From NCBI GenBank assembly GCA_034008185.1, contig CM067084.1:15023385-15087384 (forward strand): a stretch of DNA of 64,000 bases. Reading direction: 5' to 3'. A model generated the notes under the pieces. That model was not told the DNA's origin. It was given only the letters and a program-made list of their open reading frames with translations, and did no database searches. Position numbers and translations under genes: made by a program. This DNA comes from Gorsachius magnificus (lineage: Eukaryota; Chordata; Aves; Pelecaniformes; Ardeidae). Of this stretch, positions 1 to 11,071 are shown piece after piece. Position 1 is the first letter of the stretch. Each line of letters begins with the position of its first letter.

Positions 1-7
1 TTTTTAC

Positions 8-134
8 CTTTGGTAAAGACTACATCAGCTCCTTCTCCAAATCCCATTGATCCATCAGATATCCAGAGCTCCTTTTTGGACAGCAGAAACATTTGAGTAT
101 TTAGACTGAACTCTGCTGCCACTGGGTCACTGAC
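8..134 (-). pseudogene. FREM2-like: FREM2-like exon: [14 protein letters not shown] segment, intact
   Basis: The acceptor ccccacag|GTCAGT and donor CCAAAG|GTAAAA are good. Translation gives [20 protein letters not shown] then [20 protein letters not shown] and TK, almost identical to FREM2. Downstream exons, including those for the transmembrane segment, would lie outside the window. Confidence 0.92.
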
Positions 135-2143
135 CTGTGGGGAAAAGTGAAATTAAATTATCAAAAAATGCCTTGGTTGTAGCCTTACAATGATCCTTGG
201 ACACCATTGCCCTAGTAGTGATGTGCTGATCAAACCTTTCAGCAGTACACAGCATTTATAAGAATCCCTCCTACATACATACACACACACACACACACAA
301 AAACCTCCAGTTGTGCTTCTCATCATGACCCATTAAAATGCACAGTTGTAGTGCTTTATTTCAACATTGCTGCATAAAATGGCAAAAGGTATCTGTTTCT
401 TCAGATACAGGACGTGTAATGTATCTTTTCAGTGACACTTGCAAAAGTTACTGGGAGAACAGGGCTGTGGGCAAGAGGCCAACAAAACTAGATCAGGACC
501 CTTGCTCAACACCAACTCATTTCCCCTACTCCAAACAGCAACCCACATATTCAAACCAACGAGCACAGGCTGGGAAACCTCATCTGCCCTCACTTGCCCC
601 CGGCTGCACTGCACACCTTCCACTTGCGACCTAGAAGCTACCTGCAGTTTGCCCAGAAAAGTAACCTGGCCGATAGCCCACGCCTGGAGACAATATAGGA
701 GTTGTCCTGCCAGTAGGTTAATTCCTCTGGTGCAATGGTAGGTCGCTCCCAGTCACCACCTTTTGGCCTTCCCCACCACAAACACCTCATGGCTGCAGGA
801 ATCCAGCAGAGCCCAGCACATTTGGAGGGAGGAAGCTGGCACCAGGCCATGGGTCTGCGCCTGCGAGACCCACCACGTGCAATGGCAGGGAGATGTAGAG
901 AGGAAAGGAAGGCAAATGGCTCTCCAATGCAGAAATAAGGTGAAGAGCTAAACTATCTCACAACACTATTTTATCTCATTGACAACAATAATCCCAGCAT
1001 CTAGGGGTAACAGTGATTATATACACAGAAATGCAAAATTAACTTAATATGCAAATGCCACCACAGCTCCAGTTATTTCCTTCCTCATCAAATCATTTTT
1101 CTCTTCCTGTGTAGCATTCGTGTCCTGAGTTACAAGGTGGCAGCAGGAAGACTGTTGCTGAAGCCGTATCTTTAAATGAAATTCAACACCAATTGTTTGA
1201 GCAAACAAGACGGAGACATTCAGTTAATTTGCACGTAACACAGTTGTCTCCACACTTGCCACACAACTGGATAATGAAGCAGAAGGCTAAAGACCAGCTC
1301 TAATGGCCAAAAGGGCTGAACAGCTCTGACAGACATTCACAAGGCCTCTGAGGTATCCAGTACTTTGGAGGAGAAAAAAAAAAATCAGGTCATTTTTTTA
1401 TGTATTGACTAAAGGATGCAATGTTATTCTAGGAGGTTTGAAAAAGTTTGGTATGTTCACTGGAAGTTAAGTCTCAGATTCAGAGCCCCTGATCTCCAAA
1501 TGCTATTCAAGTCATTCCTCAAGCTAACTGCAACAGAAAATCTGGTCTTTGTTAACAGTCTACAACAGTAAATTACTGCTACTTGGTGCACTGCTTTTTG
1601 AGGGGTTATTTTTGCTTTAATATATATGGGAAAATTGTCACAAAGCCACACTAACTCAGAATGAAATGTTTCCCACTGCTTAAGAAAAAGACCCCTTATT
1701 ACACTGGATCTCAGTTTTAAAAATCAACCTCAGGACTACAAGTTATTTTTGAAAACAGTCTCTCTTAGAACTAAAATTCCTTCCCCCTTCAGGCCCTGCC
1801 TTCCTGAAAAAAAGCAGCAAAGTACTTGGGAATAGGCTGGACTATGAGGTAAATAAATAGAAAAATAGTATTTTAATTACTGGAAAAAAATTTAGTTAGT
1901 TTAATTTTATCTCACCTGAGAAGATGAGGTCTAGAACAATCTACAAGCACTATAAAACTCCTTCTGAAGCCATCTGAAATAGTCCATGATTTTCTCTTGA
2001 CAACTGGTACTGGATGGCCTATGCCAGAACATCTCTTTCAGTGGTTAAGGAACACTGGCCTTTCAGCCTAAATTTGCTTTTGGCTGATTTTGCCCATGAG
2101 GCTTCATGGAAAAATGTGTAAGTCGTAAGTAAAAACAATGTAC
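135..2143. other. intron of the FREM2-like pseudogene
   Basis: Apart from the CA repeat, I recognise no exon, RNA gene or transposon. Short ORFs of 60-100 codons show no family motifs. Confidence 0.6.
274..300. repeat. (CA)n microsatellite
   Basis: ACATACATAC is followed by about nine CA units. Confidence 0.9.
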
Positions 2144-2278
2144 CTGCTGGAACCTGATGTCCATATCAAACACAATTGGGTCCCGTGGGTTGCAGATGAC
2201 AGGAAGGGCATATGGCTGACCAGGTGCCGCAGTGCAAGAGATTAATTTCACAGTGTAAGTACCCGAGTAATCTCGTAC
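2144..2278 (-). pseudogene. FREM2-like: FREM2-like exon: [12 protein letters not shown] segment, intact
   Basis: The acceptor tttctacag|GTACGA and donor CAGCAG|GTACAT are good. The 135-base exon is open throughout: [40 protein letters not shown] and IRFQQ. It ends in phase 0 and joins the VSDPVAAEF exon. A CR1 insertion starts within about 50 bases upstream of the acceptor. Confidence 0.92.
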
Positions 2279-2324
2279 CTGTAGAAAAATCAGAGAAATG
2301 AGCATTTCTCCACAACCTCTGAAC

Positions 2325-3035
2325 AATGCAATTATGCAACGGTACAGGCTTAGGGAAGAGTGGCTGGAAAGCTGCTTGGCAGAGATGGATCTGGAAGTGC
2401 TGGTCGACAGCCAGCTGAACATGAGCCAGCAGTGTGCCCAGGTGGCCAAGAGGGTCAACGGCATCCTGGCTTGTGTCAGAAATTGTGTGACCAGCAGGAC
2501 CAGGGAAGTCATCCTCCCCCTGTACTCGGCACTGGTGAGGCCGCACCTCGAATCCTGTGTTCAGTTTTGGGCCCCTCACTACAAGAAGGACATTGAGGCA
2601 CTGGAGTATGTCCAGAGAAGGGCAACAAAGCTGGAGAGGGGTCTGGAGCACAAGACTGATGGGGTGTGGCTGAGGGAACTGGGGGTGTTCAGCCTGGAGA
2701 AGAGGAGGCTGAGGGGAGACCTTATCGCCCTCTACAACTGCCTGACCGGTTGTGACAAGGTGGGGGTTGGTCTCCCAAGTGGCAAGTGATAGGATGAGAG
2801 GAAATGGCCTCAAGTTGCACCAGGGGAGGTTTAGAATGGGCATTAGGAAAAATTTCTTCACGGAAAGGGTTGTCAGGAACTGGAACGGGCTGCCCAGGGA
2901 AGTGGTTGAGTCCCCATCCCTGGAGGCATTCAAAAGACAGGTAGACGAGGTGCTTAGGGACATGGTTTAGTAGCGGACAGTTATGGTTGGACTTGATGTT
3001 AAAGGTCATTTCCAACCAAATGATTCTATGATTCT
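2325..3035 (+). mobile_element. CR1 LINE, 5'-truncated copy with 3' end of the reverse-transcriptase ORF
   Basis: The sequence encodes the end of the CR1 ORF2 protein: [40 protein letters not shown] and [20 protein letters not shown], then after frame breaks [20 protein letters not shown] and LRDMV. The 3' end reads TTCTATGATTCT, the short-repeat tail of avian CR1. It is in + orientation, antisense to the surrounding pseudogene, and lies in an intron. It is too short and frameshifted to be active. Confidence 0.95.
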
Positions 3036-3916
3036 AATCACTTTTTCAGCTCACATTGCCCCTGAGGTGAAGCTGAATTCCCAGCAGCATCCTAAACACT
3101 TTCACAAACTTGGACATTGCTGTTTACGATCATGGTGCTTTACCTCGTGCAGGAAGCATACACACCAACGCCATCGGCACACTTCAGCAGCATAGGCAAC
3201 GCACTGACACGTGCTGTCTCTCCTCTACTGCTCTGTAAAACAAGGACTAAGACAAAATACCTACTATCAGGTCTTTGAGGGGCTGACCTTGCCGCAGTGA
3301 TGGTGGGGATCAAACATGTCAACGTCCAAATCTAGCATACTAAATCTCTCTGAAGAGAAGATGATTTGGGCTGGATTTTTAGTGAATGCAAATGACTCCT
3401 TTCCTGCCCTCAAGAGCTGAGTAACTGGGCTATGTCCCTTTCACAGAAGCAAGACACTTTTAACCAAGCCTCTCCTGCCCAAGTAGAGGCAGAGGCTTTG
3501 GGGCCACAGTAGTTCCCACTGGCTCCTGGATCCAGCAGCAGCTAAGCAGCTTTGCCAAATGTGGGGAAAAATCCAGCTTCTCATAACAGCAACAGCAACT
3601 CCTAGATCACAGTTTCCTGGCAATGCCAAGGGAGGTAACATTAAGGCAAATTCTTCAAGAGAGGCCACAGCTCCATCACTGGCCTGCTCAATGAACAGTG
3701 CTGGCTAGCACTAGTAGGAGCATGGGTTCAGGCCTCAGGACTCAAGCTCCAGGGACACCAGGGACTTCTGACTGTTCGTTATGTAATTAAAATACATGAC
3801 TGCATCCAAAACAGTTGATGCTTACCGATCTTATAGTGCTGACAGCTGCATGGAAAGTATCTTAAAAACTGACATTCCCTTTGCTTCCCTAAATTCAAGT
3901 CTGAATGCAAACTCAC
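3036..3916. other. intron
   Basis: The intron also contains the CR1 copy at 2,325-3,035. Nothing else is recognised. Confidence 0.6.
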
Positions 3917-4044
3917 AGCAAGGTTGGAGATAGAACTCCACTGCTGTGCAGGCTGGTGGAAGGTCGGCTTGCTTCGTAACAGACTGAGGGTAAACGTGAC
4001 GCCAGGGTGGTCAGCAGACATCACCACTGATGCCAGAGGTGTTC
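3917..4044 (-). pseudogene. FREM2-like: FREM2-like exon: MSADHPGVTF segment, intact
   Basis: The acceptor attctttcag|GAACAC and donor TTGCT|GTGAGT are good. The open frame gives TPLASVVMSADHPGVTFTLS, LLRSKPTFHQPAQQWSSISN and LA. It ends in phase 0 and joins VRDYSG of the next exon, as in FREM2. No lesion is seen. Confidence 0.9.
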
Positions 4045-5091
4045 CTGAAAGAATAAAAGGCAAATTACAATTTGCCATAATTAATACTGTTGCCTGGCAT
4101 CAGTACACACAAGCAGCACACAAAAGCAAAGAAGCAAGAGGATGGAAAGAAAGTAACTTACACCCCAGAAAAGGAAGTGCCTCAGTTACTTATTCCCCTT
4201 TACTGGGATATGTTTCTCCTCTGCCAGGTAGACAGCACTACAGACACCCTGGCTAGCACAGGTGGACAGGCTGGGTACGCACCCGGGTGGGACATCACCA
4301 GCTGGCTCCGGAAGCAAATCTCTGTTCAGAGGTTCACCACAAGTTGCCCTTTGTCACTGATCCACGTACTCATGGGATAGAGGGAGCCTAGGGAGGAAAA
4401 GCCAAAGATTTTACCACCAACATTTCCCAAGTGCATTTTTAAAGGAAGGCTCATCACGTATTTTCTGCATCTGGAGATCTGAAACACTTTACCTAAACCC
4501 CGGTGCTCTTCACAGACATTAAGCCCTGTCACGTTGATTGTTCTGAGACAGATCTCAAATCCCACCAACTTCAGAAGAAATGCACTCATTTACACCTGCT
4601 AATGGTTCAATCCATTGAGACAGATTTATTTTTTTTTTTTTTTTTCTCCCTTTTACTGACATAAGACCAGACTCACCTGAAGTATATCCACATATGGTGA
4701 TATAAGAGAGTGCAGGCAGGAGAAAGAAGAGGTCTGGGACTTTTTGTCACACAAACACTGAGGCTGCTCACTCCAGTAATATCCCTTCTGCAGGCACTTT
4801 CCCTACACAGGGCTATGGAAGTGCTTCTCTTGCCCTGTAACTGTACCAATTCAGCACTGGAGTCTCTCCCTCCATAAGAACATCTGCTTTAGGGTTGGTC
4901 TGTGCACCGATTTGTGTCATTTTTTATAGATTAAAAGCAGTATACAATTGAGGGAAGATTCAAAACATCTAGTTTAGTAACACATGGCACTGAAAACTAA
5001 ACATAATTGTCTTTTGGGTGGGTGTTTTAACTGAGAGTCAGCGTGCTGTTACTGCTTTTGACATTCTCTAGGCTAAAAAGCACCAAGTTAC
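4045..5091. other. intron
   Basis: Contains a poly-T tract. The end of the exon at 5,092 is uncertain, so some decayed exon sequence may extend into the top of this stretch. Confidence 0.5.
4629..4645. repeat. poly-T tract
   Basis: Run of 17 T. Confidence 0.9.
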
Positions 5092-5358
5092 TGACTGCAT
5101 GTCTCCCATCATCAGAACATTGAATAGGATGGAGTTTAGAAATGATGGCATCTGAAACAGCTCACTTTGGAGCTCTGATTCAGGAGGGCTGCCCGTCCTA
5201 TCTTTCCACAGGATAGCTGTGTCGTACACAAAGGTGAGTCTCAGTTCAGACTGCAAATCAAAATGTTGCCAGTCACCAGTGGCAGAAGGGGAGTGGAAAA
5301 CATAGGAGACATGAAGAGGCACATGCAGAGTAACATATGACTGCACCAGATTTAAGAC
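5092..5358 (-). pseudogene. FREM2-like: FREM2-like exon: [11 protein letters not shown]...SPPESELQ segment
   Basis: The acceptor tgtttttcag|GTCTTA is strong. The open frame gives [40 protein letters not shown] and [20 protein letters not shown], then SELQSEL. After that the frame is lost. A weak echo of the family sequence (DDGRHAV) appears in another frame, and the exon end is uncertain; 5,092 is the nearest GT (CAGTCA|GTAACT). Confidence 0.82.
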
Positions 5359-6079
5359 CTGAAAAACATTGAGGTACCAGGTTACCTCATGCAATTTGAA
5401 AAAAAATTACTTTCACTGCCAACCTTGCATTCTCATGAACAGCACTCTTTAAACCTAAGCAAAAAAACCTGCACAGAAACATTTTATGTCTGTTACTGAC
5501 ATCATTATTATTTCAGGTCCTGCAAATCAAATCTCCAAAATAAGGACCGCCTAATTTTATTTTCCTTAAATTAAAAAAAAAAAAAAAAAAGAAAAAAAAG
5601 CCTTCAAAAAAACTCCATAGAAATTGAAGGTGGCCTAAATTAAAATTCCAGATGAGAACCACTAGATTCCTTAGGCATTCAGAAATCAAACACAAATTTA
5701 GAAATGAATCCTGTAAGTAGCACCTATAACAGACTGAACTCTATGGATTATGGCACCCTGAAACACTGCAATTTAAAACTAGGGTCTGAGTTAAGAAGGT
5801 CTCTCTCTACCAAGCAACTAACAAGCAACCAGAACGGGCAGCCAAGCAGATAAGTACGCTGTGCTCAATTACTGGGAAGATGAATCATGTCTGTGCACAG
5901 AAATACAGTGCAAAAGAACAAATCTGTACTTCTAAAAACATTTGTGCGAAGGGAGCACGTATCAAACTGCCTGCATAGCGACTAAATCCTTTCTCATGCC
6001 ATCCTTAGTAACACTTTCTGGTGGACTTGTGCTTCCAAAGACTCCTGTTGGGAGAGGAAGGTGCTTCAGTGCCACATAC
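5359..6079. other. intron
   Basis: Contains a poly-A tract; no other feature is recognised. Confidence 0.6.
5573..5599. repeat. poly-A tract
   Basis: 18 A, one G, 8 A. No transposon body is recognisable next to it. Confidence 0.9.
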
Positions 6080-6240
6080 CTACCCATCTGTGCCAATGGA
6101 GCCACTGCAGTCCGTCAGCAGCTCGGACATATCGTAGTAACTGTTGAACTCCCAAAGGCAAGCCTCAAGGTTGAGATTCTGGTAGAAACGCAGGGTTTTG
6201 GCAGACCACCTCGTACACCGGAGAGGTATTTCAGCTTCTT
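6080..6240 (-). pseudogene. FREM2-like: FREM2-like exon: [16 protein letters not shown] segment with terminal stop
   Basis: Translation gives [20 protein letters not shown] then [18 protein letters not shown], very close to FREM2. The last codon before the donor is TAG where FREM2 has Gln (CAG), giving TAG|GTATGT. One C-to-T change explains it and leaves the splice site usable. The 5' part (YLSGVRGG) is in a different frame from LRFY, and the upstream family sequence (about 60 codons) is not recognisable. Confidence 0.82.
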
Positions 6241-7711
6241 CTGACTGAGGCAAAGATCATTTCTGATTAAATTACATAAAGAACTGGCACTTTAGGAGCA
6301 TAGTGGTAAATCCACAGAGAAGCAATGGTGCCTAATGGCCACTTCAGACCTATAAATCTAACAGTTAGGAGCCTCAGGGAACCTTGAAAACTTCACAGGG
6401 TACCACCTAACTTCCTCACAATGAAAAGTCTCAAGGGAGCTACTTTTCAGCCACTGAGCCTGAGCACAACTGCCTAAAACCTTGATGGATTTCAGTCCAG
6501 ATTACATGCCCAAAAGTTTTCCTTCCTTCCCCAACTTGTGATCTTAACAAAAAATACTGCCTCCATTCACAAGCCTTGTCTTGTTGACAGACCACTGCCA
6601 CAACAGGACCATCATTAATACCCTCGTAACACAAATCTTTTTCAGTTCTTCCCACATAGTTCAATCCTACCCAGGGGTTTTGCACTGTGGCTGGAGGAGA
6701 TGGAGGTAAAGGACTCCGTGTAGCAGAGGAGATGTAGCAGGGGGACTGAACTGCACCAAACCAGAGAGCTGAGGAAGCACAGCATGACCCGCTTGCATAG
6801 TCAGTGAGCTAGTGCTTCTGTTACCCAGTAATTATTTAGTTATAGAGCCTAAATGAAACATTTTAATCTAAAGAGACAGTCACCCCCTAGCACCCAACAT
6901 TTTGCCACCTTGATTCCTGAGATGCAGTAAAATCAGGCTCCTGCTTTAACTTGGGGCAGACTAGGACTTCAAAGCAACTGCCAAATAACTGTTCTAGTCA
7001 CTAACTGAGCAAAAAGATGCATTTTCCTCATCTGAATTTCTGAGAAAAAGCCACAGATTAGATATACACATCTAGATGTGGATCACAGTTAAGAAACCTC
7101 AGGGATGTGGGCTAAACCCAGAATTAGGATGTCCCCTTACCTTCTGAAGCGTAGCCTAAGTTCTCAGCAGAGATATGCACGCAGCGCTGCAATATCTGAA
7201 TTTTCATATGGATTTCATGCCCCCACCCCTTTCCAGCACCTGTATTTCAACTGTCTTTAGTCTGCAGGTCTTCAAACAACATCAAATTCAATACATCTAC
7301 AATCTGCTCTCAGTGTCAGTAGCTGTGTTTTTTAAACTAAAAATACATGGAAATAGAGGTGTGTTTGAAATACGTATATTAAGGAAAGCAAAGGATCCGA
7401 GACAGGGGAAGTAAAATCCTGCTCTACTCACTAGTCAAATTAGGTGTAAATAATCATTATCACCATACACCCACTAATCTTTTACACACAGCCTATGAGG
7501 GGTGCAAATTCTTGAAATATCAGAGTTGATGAGAAGATTACAAGGTGCTTTTGCCTTTCACTAGAACAGTCCCATACGTGTATGAAAAAAATTAACATAC
7601 GAGCACTAATGCCCTAAACCAAAACGCGCCACAGCAGACCACCATCAGGTGCAAACACTACCTCATCCTTTCCCAAGAAAGGCTACCTAATTACCATCAT
7701 TAACAACTTAC
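6241..7711. other. intron region expected to hold one or two further exons
   Basis: FREM2 has about 100 more codons between the segments encoded at 7.7-8.0 kb and 6.1-6.2 kb. Only a doubtful trace at 7.42-7.49 kb was found, so these exons are lost or decayed beyond recognition by eye. Confidence 0.5.
7421..7485 (-). pseudogene. possible remnant of a FREM2-like exon (DADYTNLI segment)
   Basis: A short frame reads WVYGDNDYLHLI followed by TGA and LV before GTGAGT. It resembles the FREM2 segment with EDADYTNLIKLT and lies at the right place in the exon order. The match is short and could be chance. Confidence 0.3.
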
Positions 7712-8016
7712 CTTCCTCTCTGTTTACTGTACAAATTGGACTTAGCAGCTCCAGACCTGCATCACCGTTGGCATTCACAGCTTGAGCTGCACACTGAAGC
7801 CTGAAGCCTGCCTGGAAATATATATGAGTCCAGGGAGATGGATTTGGTGCTGGTAAAAAAAGTGTCAGGGTCCACTTCCCTCATCGGACTGGTGACACCA
7901 TCACTCCCACTTGGAGCACTGACAAGCCAGCGGTAGAGGGTCAGGGTATCATTGATGTTTTCCATGGCACAGATAGATCCAGTTTTGTCATAGTCCAAAT
8001 ACTTGGGATTACATGC
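7712..8016 (-). pseudogene. FREM2-like: FREM2-like exon: ACNPKY...DYDKTGSIC segment
   Basis: The acceptor cccacag|GCATGT and donor GGAAG|GTAAGT are good. Translation gives [40 protein letters not shown] and [20 protein letters not shown], then SLDS. One extra base in an AT repeat (about 7,818-7,825) shifts the frame. In the shifted frame homology continues as [20 protein letters not shown] and [14 protein letters not shown] to the donor. Apart from this single base the exon is well kept. Confidence 0.88.
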
Positions 8017-9257
8017 CTGTGGGTTGGCATTTACACAAAATAGAATGGGTTATCTATTCTTACCTACACTTGCTCCAGGCAGGCAAACTGTTAGGCATTA
8101 TTCTAACAGTACCATGCTTATTACTAAAACTCTATCAGCAAAATAAGACCTTTATGCAGACATACTATTTTCCTCTTAATGAGGTGAATGAATGCCATGG
8201 GACATTTAATTAATTTTTAATTAATAACAAGAGCAAACAAACAAAAACCCAAGCCCCAGGTAGTAGTAAGTTGTTACAATCCATGTGTCACCTCTGACCA
8301 CGCAAACCTGGAAAATGCTAGTGCTGACTCCAAAAACTGAACTCTTATTTGACAACGTCAAAGTCAATTCTCCCAGATTCAGACATGCTAGCTTGAAAAA
8401 TCCCTGCGTGAAAACACTCTACTATACTAGAAACTGTTAGAAAGATAAAATGAATGGCCTGGATTCATACATCCCTGGGAAAGAGCTGCCAAGTTACAAC
8501 TGCACCCTCCCCAGCAGCCTGTTGCTGCTCCCACAACAGAAACAAGCAGGAGTGAAGATGCATGTGTGCTTTTTGCTAGTATAAAATTTAGCTGGTTTTT
8601 GTTTTTTTTTTTCTCTCAAAATCATCCTTGATCAACAGTTTAAAACACCTGACTTCACACAGAAGCAGCAGGCAGACAAGTACGTGTCCCTCTGCCAGCT
8701 CTGTCTGGGAGAGCAGTCTCCCGGAGATGGGACAGATGGCTCATCCCAGAGGCTGTTCAGTCAACTTTGGTAAAATCTGCTGCTCAGCTGCTCATGGCAC
8801 AGCTCTGCTCACAAAACCCAGGATGCAAACCGTTTCTGGAAAGCTCTATGTGCCACAGACCTTTTTTGGGCAGCACTTATCTCCTCCTCACCTTCCTGCC
8901 TGTTCAGCTCTGGGTTTAGAAATCTCTATTTTTCTGGCCCCACTTCCATGTGTCGCAGTCATCCCCTGGGAACTGGTTATTAGTTTGACAGCACAGCCCC
9001 AGTACCAACAACCTATTTAGGTCAGCCAGAAACACTCACTGCAGAAAGAGCTGTCACAGATCAGGGGTGCTAGTGACCCTCTCTTAGAAGCTCTCGTTCT
9101 CTGAGTTAGGTTAGCAGAAAGACTTAGGCAAGCGCCTCTGACACAGTAACAGCCTCCAGTTCTCATTTTCCAGAACTGAATACTTTTTCAATTTTCTTAC
9201 ATGGTCCAGAGTGTGGAATGAAAAAGTTGGACAAAAGCATGCAGAAACAAGACTTGC
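8017..9257. other. intron with GC-AG boundaries
   Basis: It begins GCAAGT and ends cccacag. No gene is recognised; a 130-codon + strand ORF at 8,628-9,020 lacks family motifs and is probably chance. Confidence 0.5.
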
Positions 9258-9397
9258 TGTTACACAGACAACAGGACAGCCCGTTGGAGGGTGTGGATTC
9301 TCTTTGCTTTTAGCAGTATCATCATACATCAGAAGTGAGACAACCTGGGGCACAGCTGGAAAATGTTTCCACAGATGGAAACATCACATCTGCATTC
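9258..9397 (-). pseudogene. FREM2-like: FREM2-like exon after the Calx-beta region (VSLLMYDDT segment)
   Basis: The acceptor catcacccag|GAATGC opens NADVMFPSV. After a 19-base insertion the frame has changed and VPQVVSLLMYDDTAKSKENP, HPPTGCPVVCVT follows. The exon end is ACA|GCAAGT, a GC-type donor that otherwise fits consensus. This placement is supported because the next exon begins with GCA TGT AAT CCC, giving VTACNPK as in FREM2. Confidence 0.8.
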
Positions 9398-10040
9398 CTG
9401 GGTGATGGGGGACCGGGGTGCCAGCTCCCAGGAGTGGGATTTTCTATAAAAAGCATCCCACCACTGGCAACTCCTTACTGTAAGTGCTTAGGGGAGACGT
9501 CTCTTCCATACTGCAGGATGATGAAAGCAGAATAAATCCAGACAATTGCCTTAAAATAGCAGAACCAGGAATGTGAGCATATTCCTGTATCATCTTAAGC
9601 TACCTATCATAACAATATCTAACCCTCTACCACCTCAGGGGACCTGAAGGCAAAGCTCAAGAACCAAATTCTGCTAAAACACATGACTCGGGCAGATAAT
9701 AACCTGAGCTAGGCTGAAGTTTCATTCTTATAAAGAAATCCTGAGTTTGCATTCCAGGACAGGAAACTCAAAGTAGCCCAGAGCAAACAGGATCTCACCT
9801 CCAATCCAATGCTAATCCAGATCCTTACAGGTCCCACAGTTAACCTGGAGAAAAACAGAACTAGACAGTACTCCAGTTTCCCATTACAAAACACACAAAG
9901 TGAAGCACGCACTCCTAAAGTACAGTACTTACCATTTGCTTCTCAGGACAAGAATTCAACTCCGTGTGTCCCGCATTCATTTGCAGGAAGGCACTTCCCA
10001 AACTAATGTTTCCCATCCCCACACCCAATGAAGCCCTCAC
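9398..10040. other. intron region where a Calx-beta exon is missing
   Basis: The exon for the second half of the fifth Calx-beta domain should lie here. I found no match on the minus strand. Confidence 0.5.
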
Positions 10041-10221
10041 CTTCTGACATTGGATTGTAGTCTTCCCGAGGTGGCTGAGCCATCCTTAGTGTGCACTCTG
10101 ACAACAGATACTTTGGAGCTATCACCGAGGTGTAGAACATGGATTCTTACTAGTGCAATATCTCCAGGTTCCTGAGGCTCCTGAATGCTGTGTTTTATTT
10201 CAGAGAATTCAATCAGTGGTT
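10041..10221 (-). pseudogene. FREM2-like: FREM2-like exon: fifth Calx-beta domain, first part
   Basis: The acceptor ttccatctag|AACCAC and donor AG|GTGAGG are good. Translation gives [20 protein letters not shown], then [20 protein letters not shown] and SG, as in FREM2. The end should read [11 protein letters not shown], but two bases are missing after TCGGGA, so the frame shifts to RLQSNVRR. The following FREM2 exon (second half of this Calx-beta domain) was not found between 10,040 and 9,398. Confidence 0.85.
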
Positions 10222-11071
10222 CTAGATGGAAAAAAACAAACAAACAAACAAACAAAAAAGAAACAGCCCACAATAAAACCCTGGACATTAAAAAAAATTT
10301 TTACTCATGTCAAATAGACCAAGCATAAATACCATACCTGAGAGTAGTTAGTCCAAAGGAAATTAGAAAGTCATAACAAACCTGAAAATTCAAAGCGATT
10401 GTCTGGCTATTAATTTATTTGGCTTATTGATTGCTGTCTGGAATGACTGAAGTGAAATATTTTGGAAACTGGAATTCAGATAGAATTTTGTCGCTATTAT
10501 TAAAAGGAGAATACCTGGTCCCCTGGTGTTTGCTTTAGTGGAGCCTAGAGTGGAATATTTAGAGATAAAATATGTTTAGCTTTTGAAGAAAGCAGTTACT
10601 TTTAGAAGTTATTTATTCTAATGCCTTCTCAAAGGTATGGGATAAATCTGATTTTCTTAAACGACTCTCTATGACTTGTAAGGAGTCCATTTTACAGCAT
10701 TATCAATTATATTATGTTGGGGTTTTTTGTTTGGGATTGGTTGGGGGTGGTTTTTTTGTGAATTTGACCTGAGGCATCCATGATTCTTTCAACTTACTCA
10801 AATTTATGATACTCTTATGAAAGCAACACATATAGAGCAATAAACAGAATGGAAATAAACAAGGTAATTTCTCTTCCCATTATCCCACAAAAGGGAGAGG
10901 CAGTGATGCGTTCAGAATAGATTGAAAGGGTGCAAATTCAAAATGTAAAATACTGGACAGTTTTTTTAAAATCTTGGTACTGGGTTCTTTGAAAACCAAA
11001 CACTAAATGGAATTAGTCCCATTTTCCCATTTGCAGCTACATATATAATCAACAATGAACATAAAACTCAC
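10222..11071. other. intron
   Basis: AT-rich with several T-runs; no feature recognised. Confidence 0.6.

Noticed and set aside
2166..2963. 265-codon minus-strand ORF
   Set aside because: It is the antisense of the CR1 copy run into the neighbouring exon in another frame. It has no protein motif of its own.
7140..7200. Short frame ISAENLGYASE before a GTAAGG donor, considered as a missing FREM2 exon
   Set aside because: The similarity is short and its position conflicts with the order implied by the trace at 7,421-7,485.
8628..9020. 130-codon + strand ORF
   Set aside because: No family motif, and it lies antisense within an intron of the pseudogene; probably chance.
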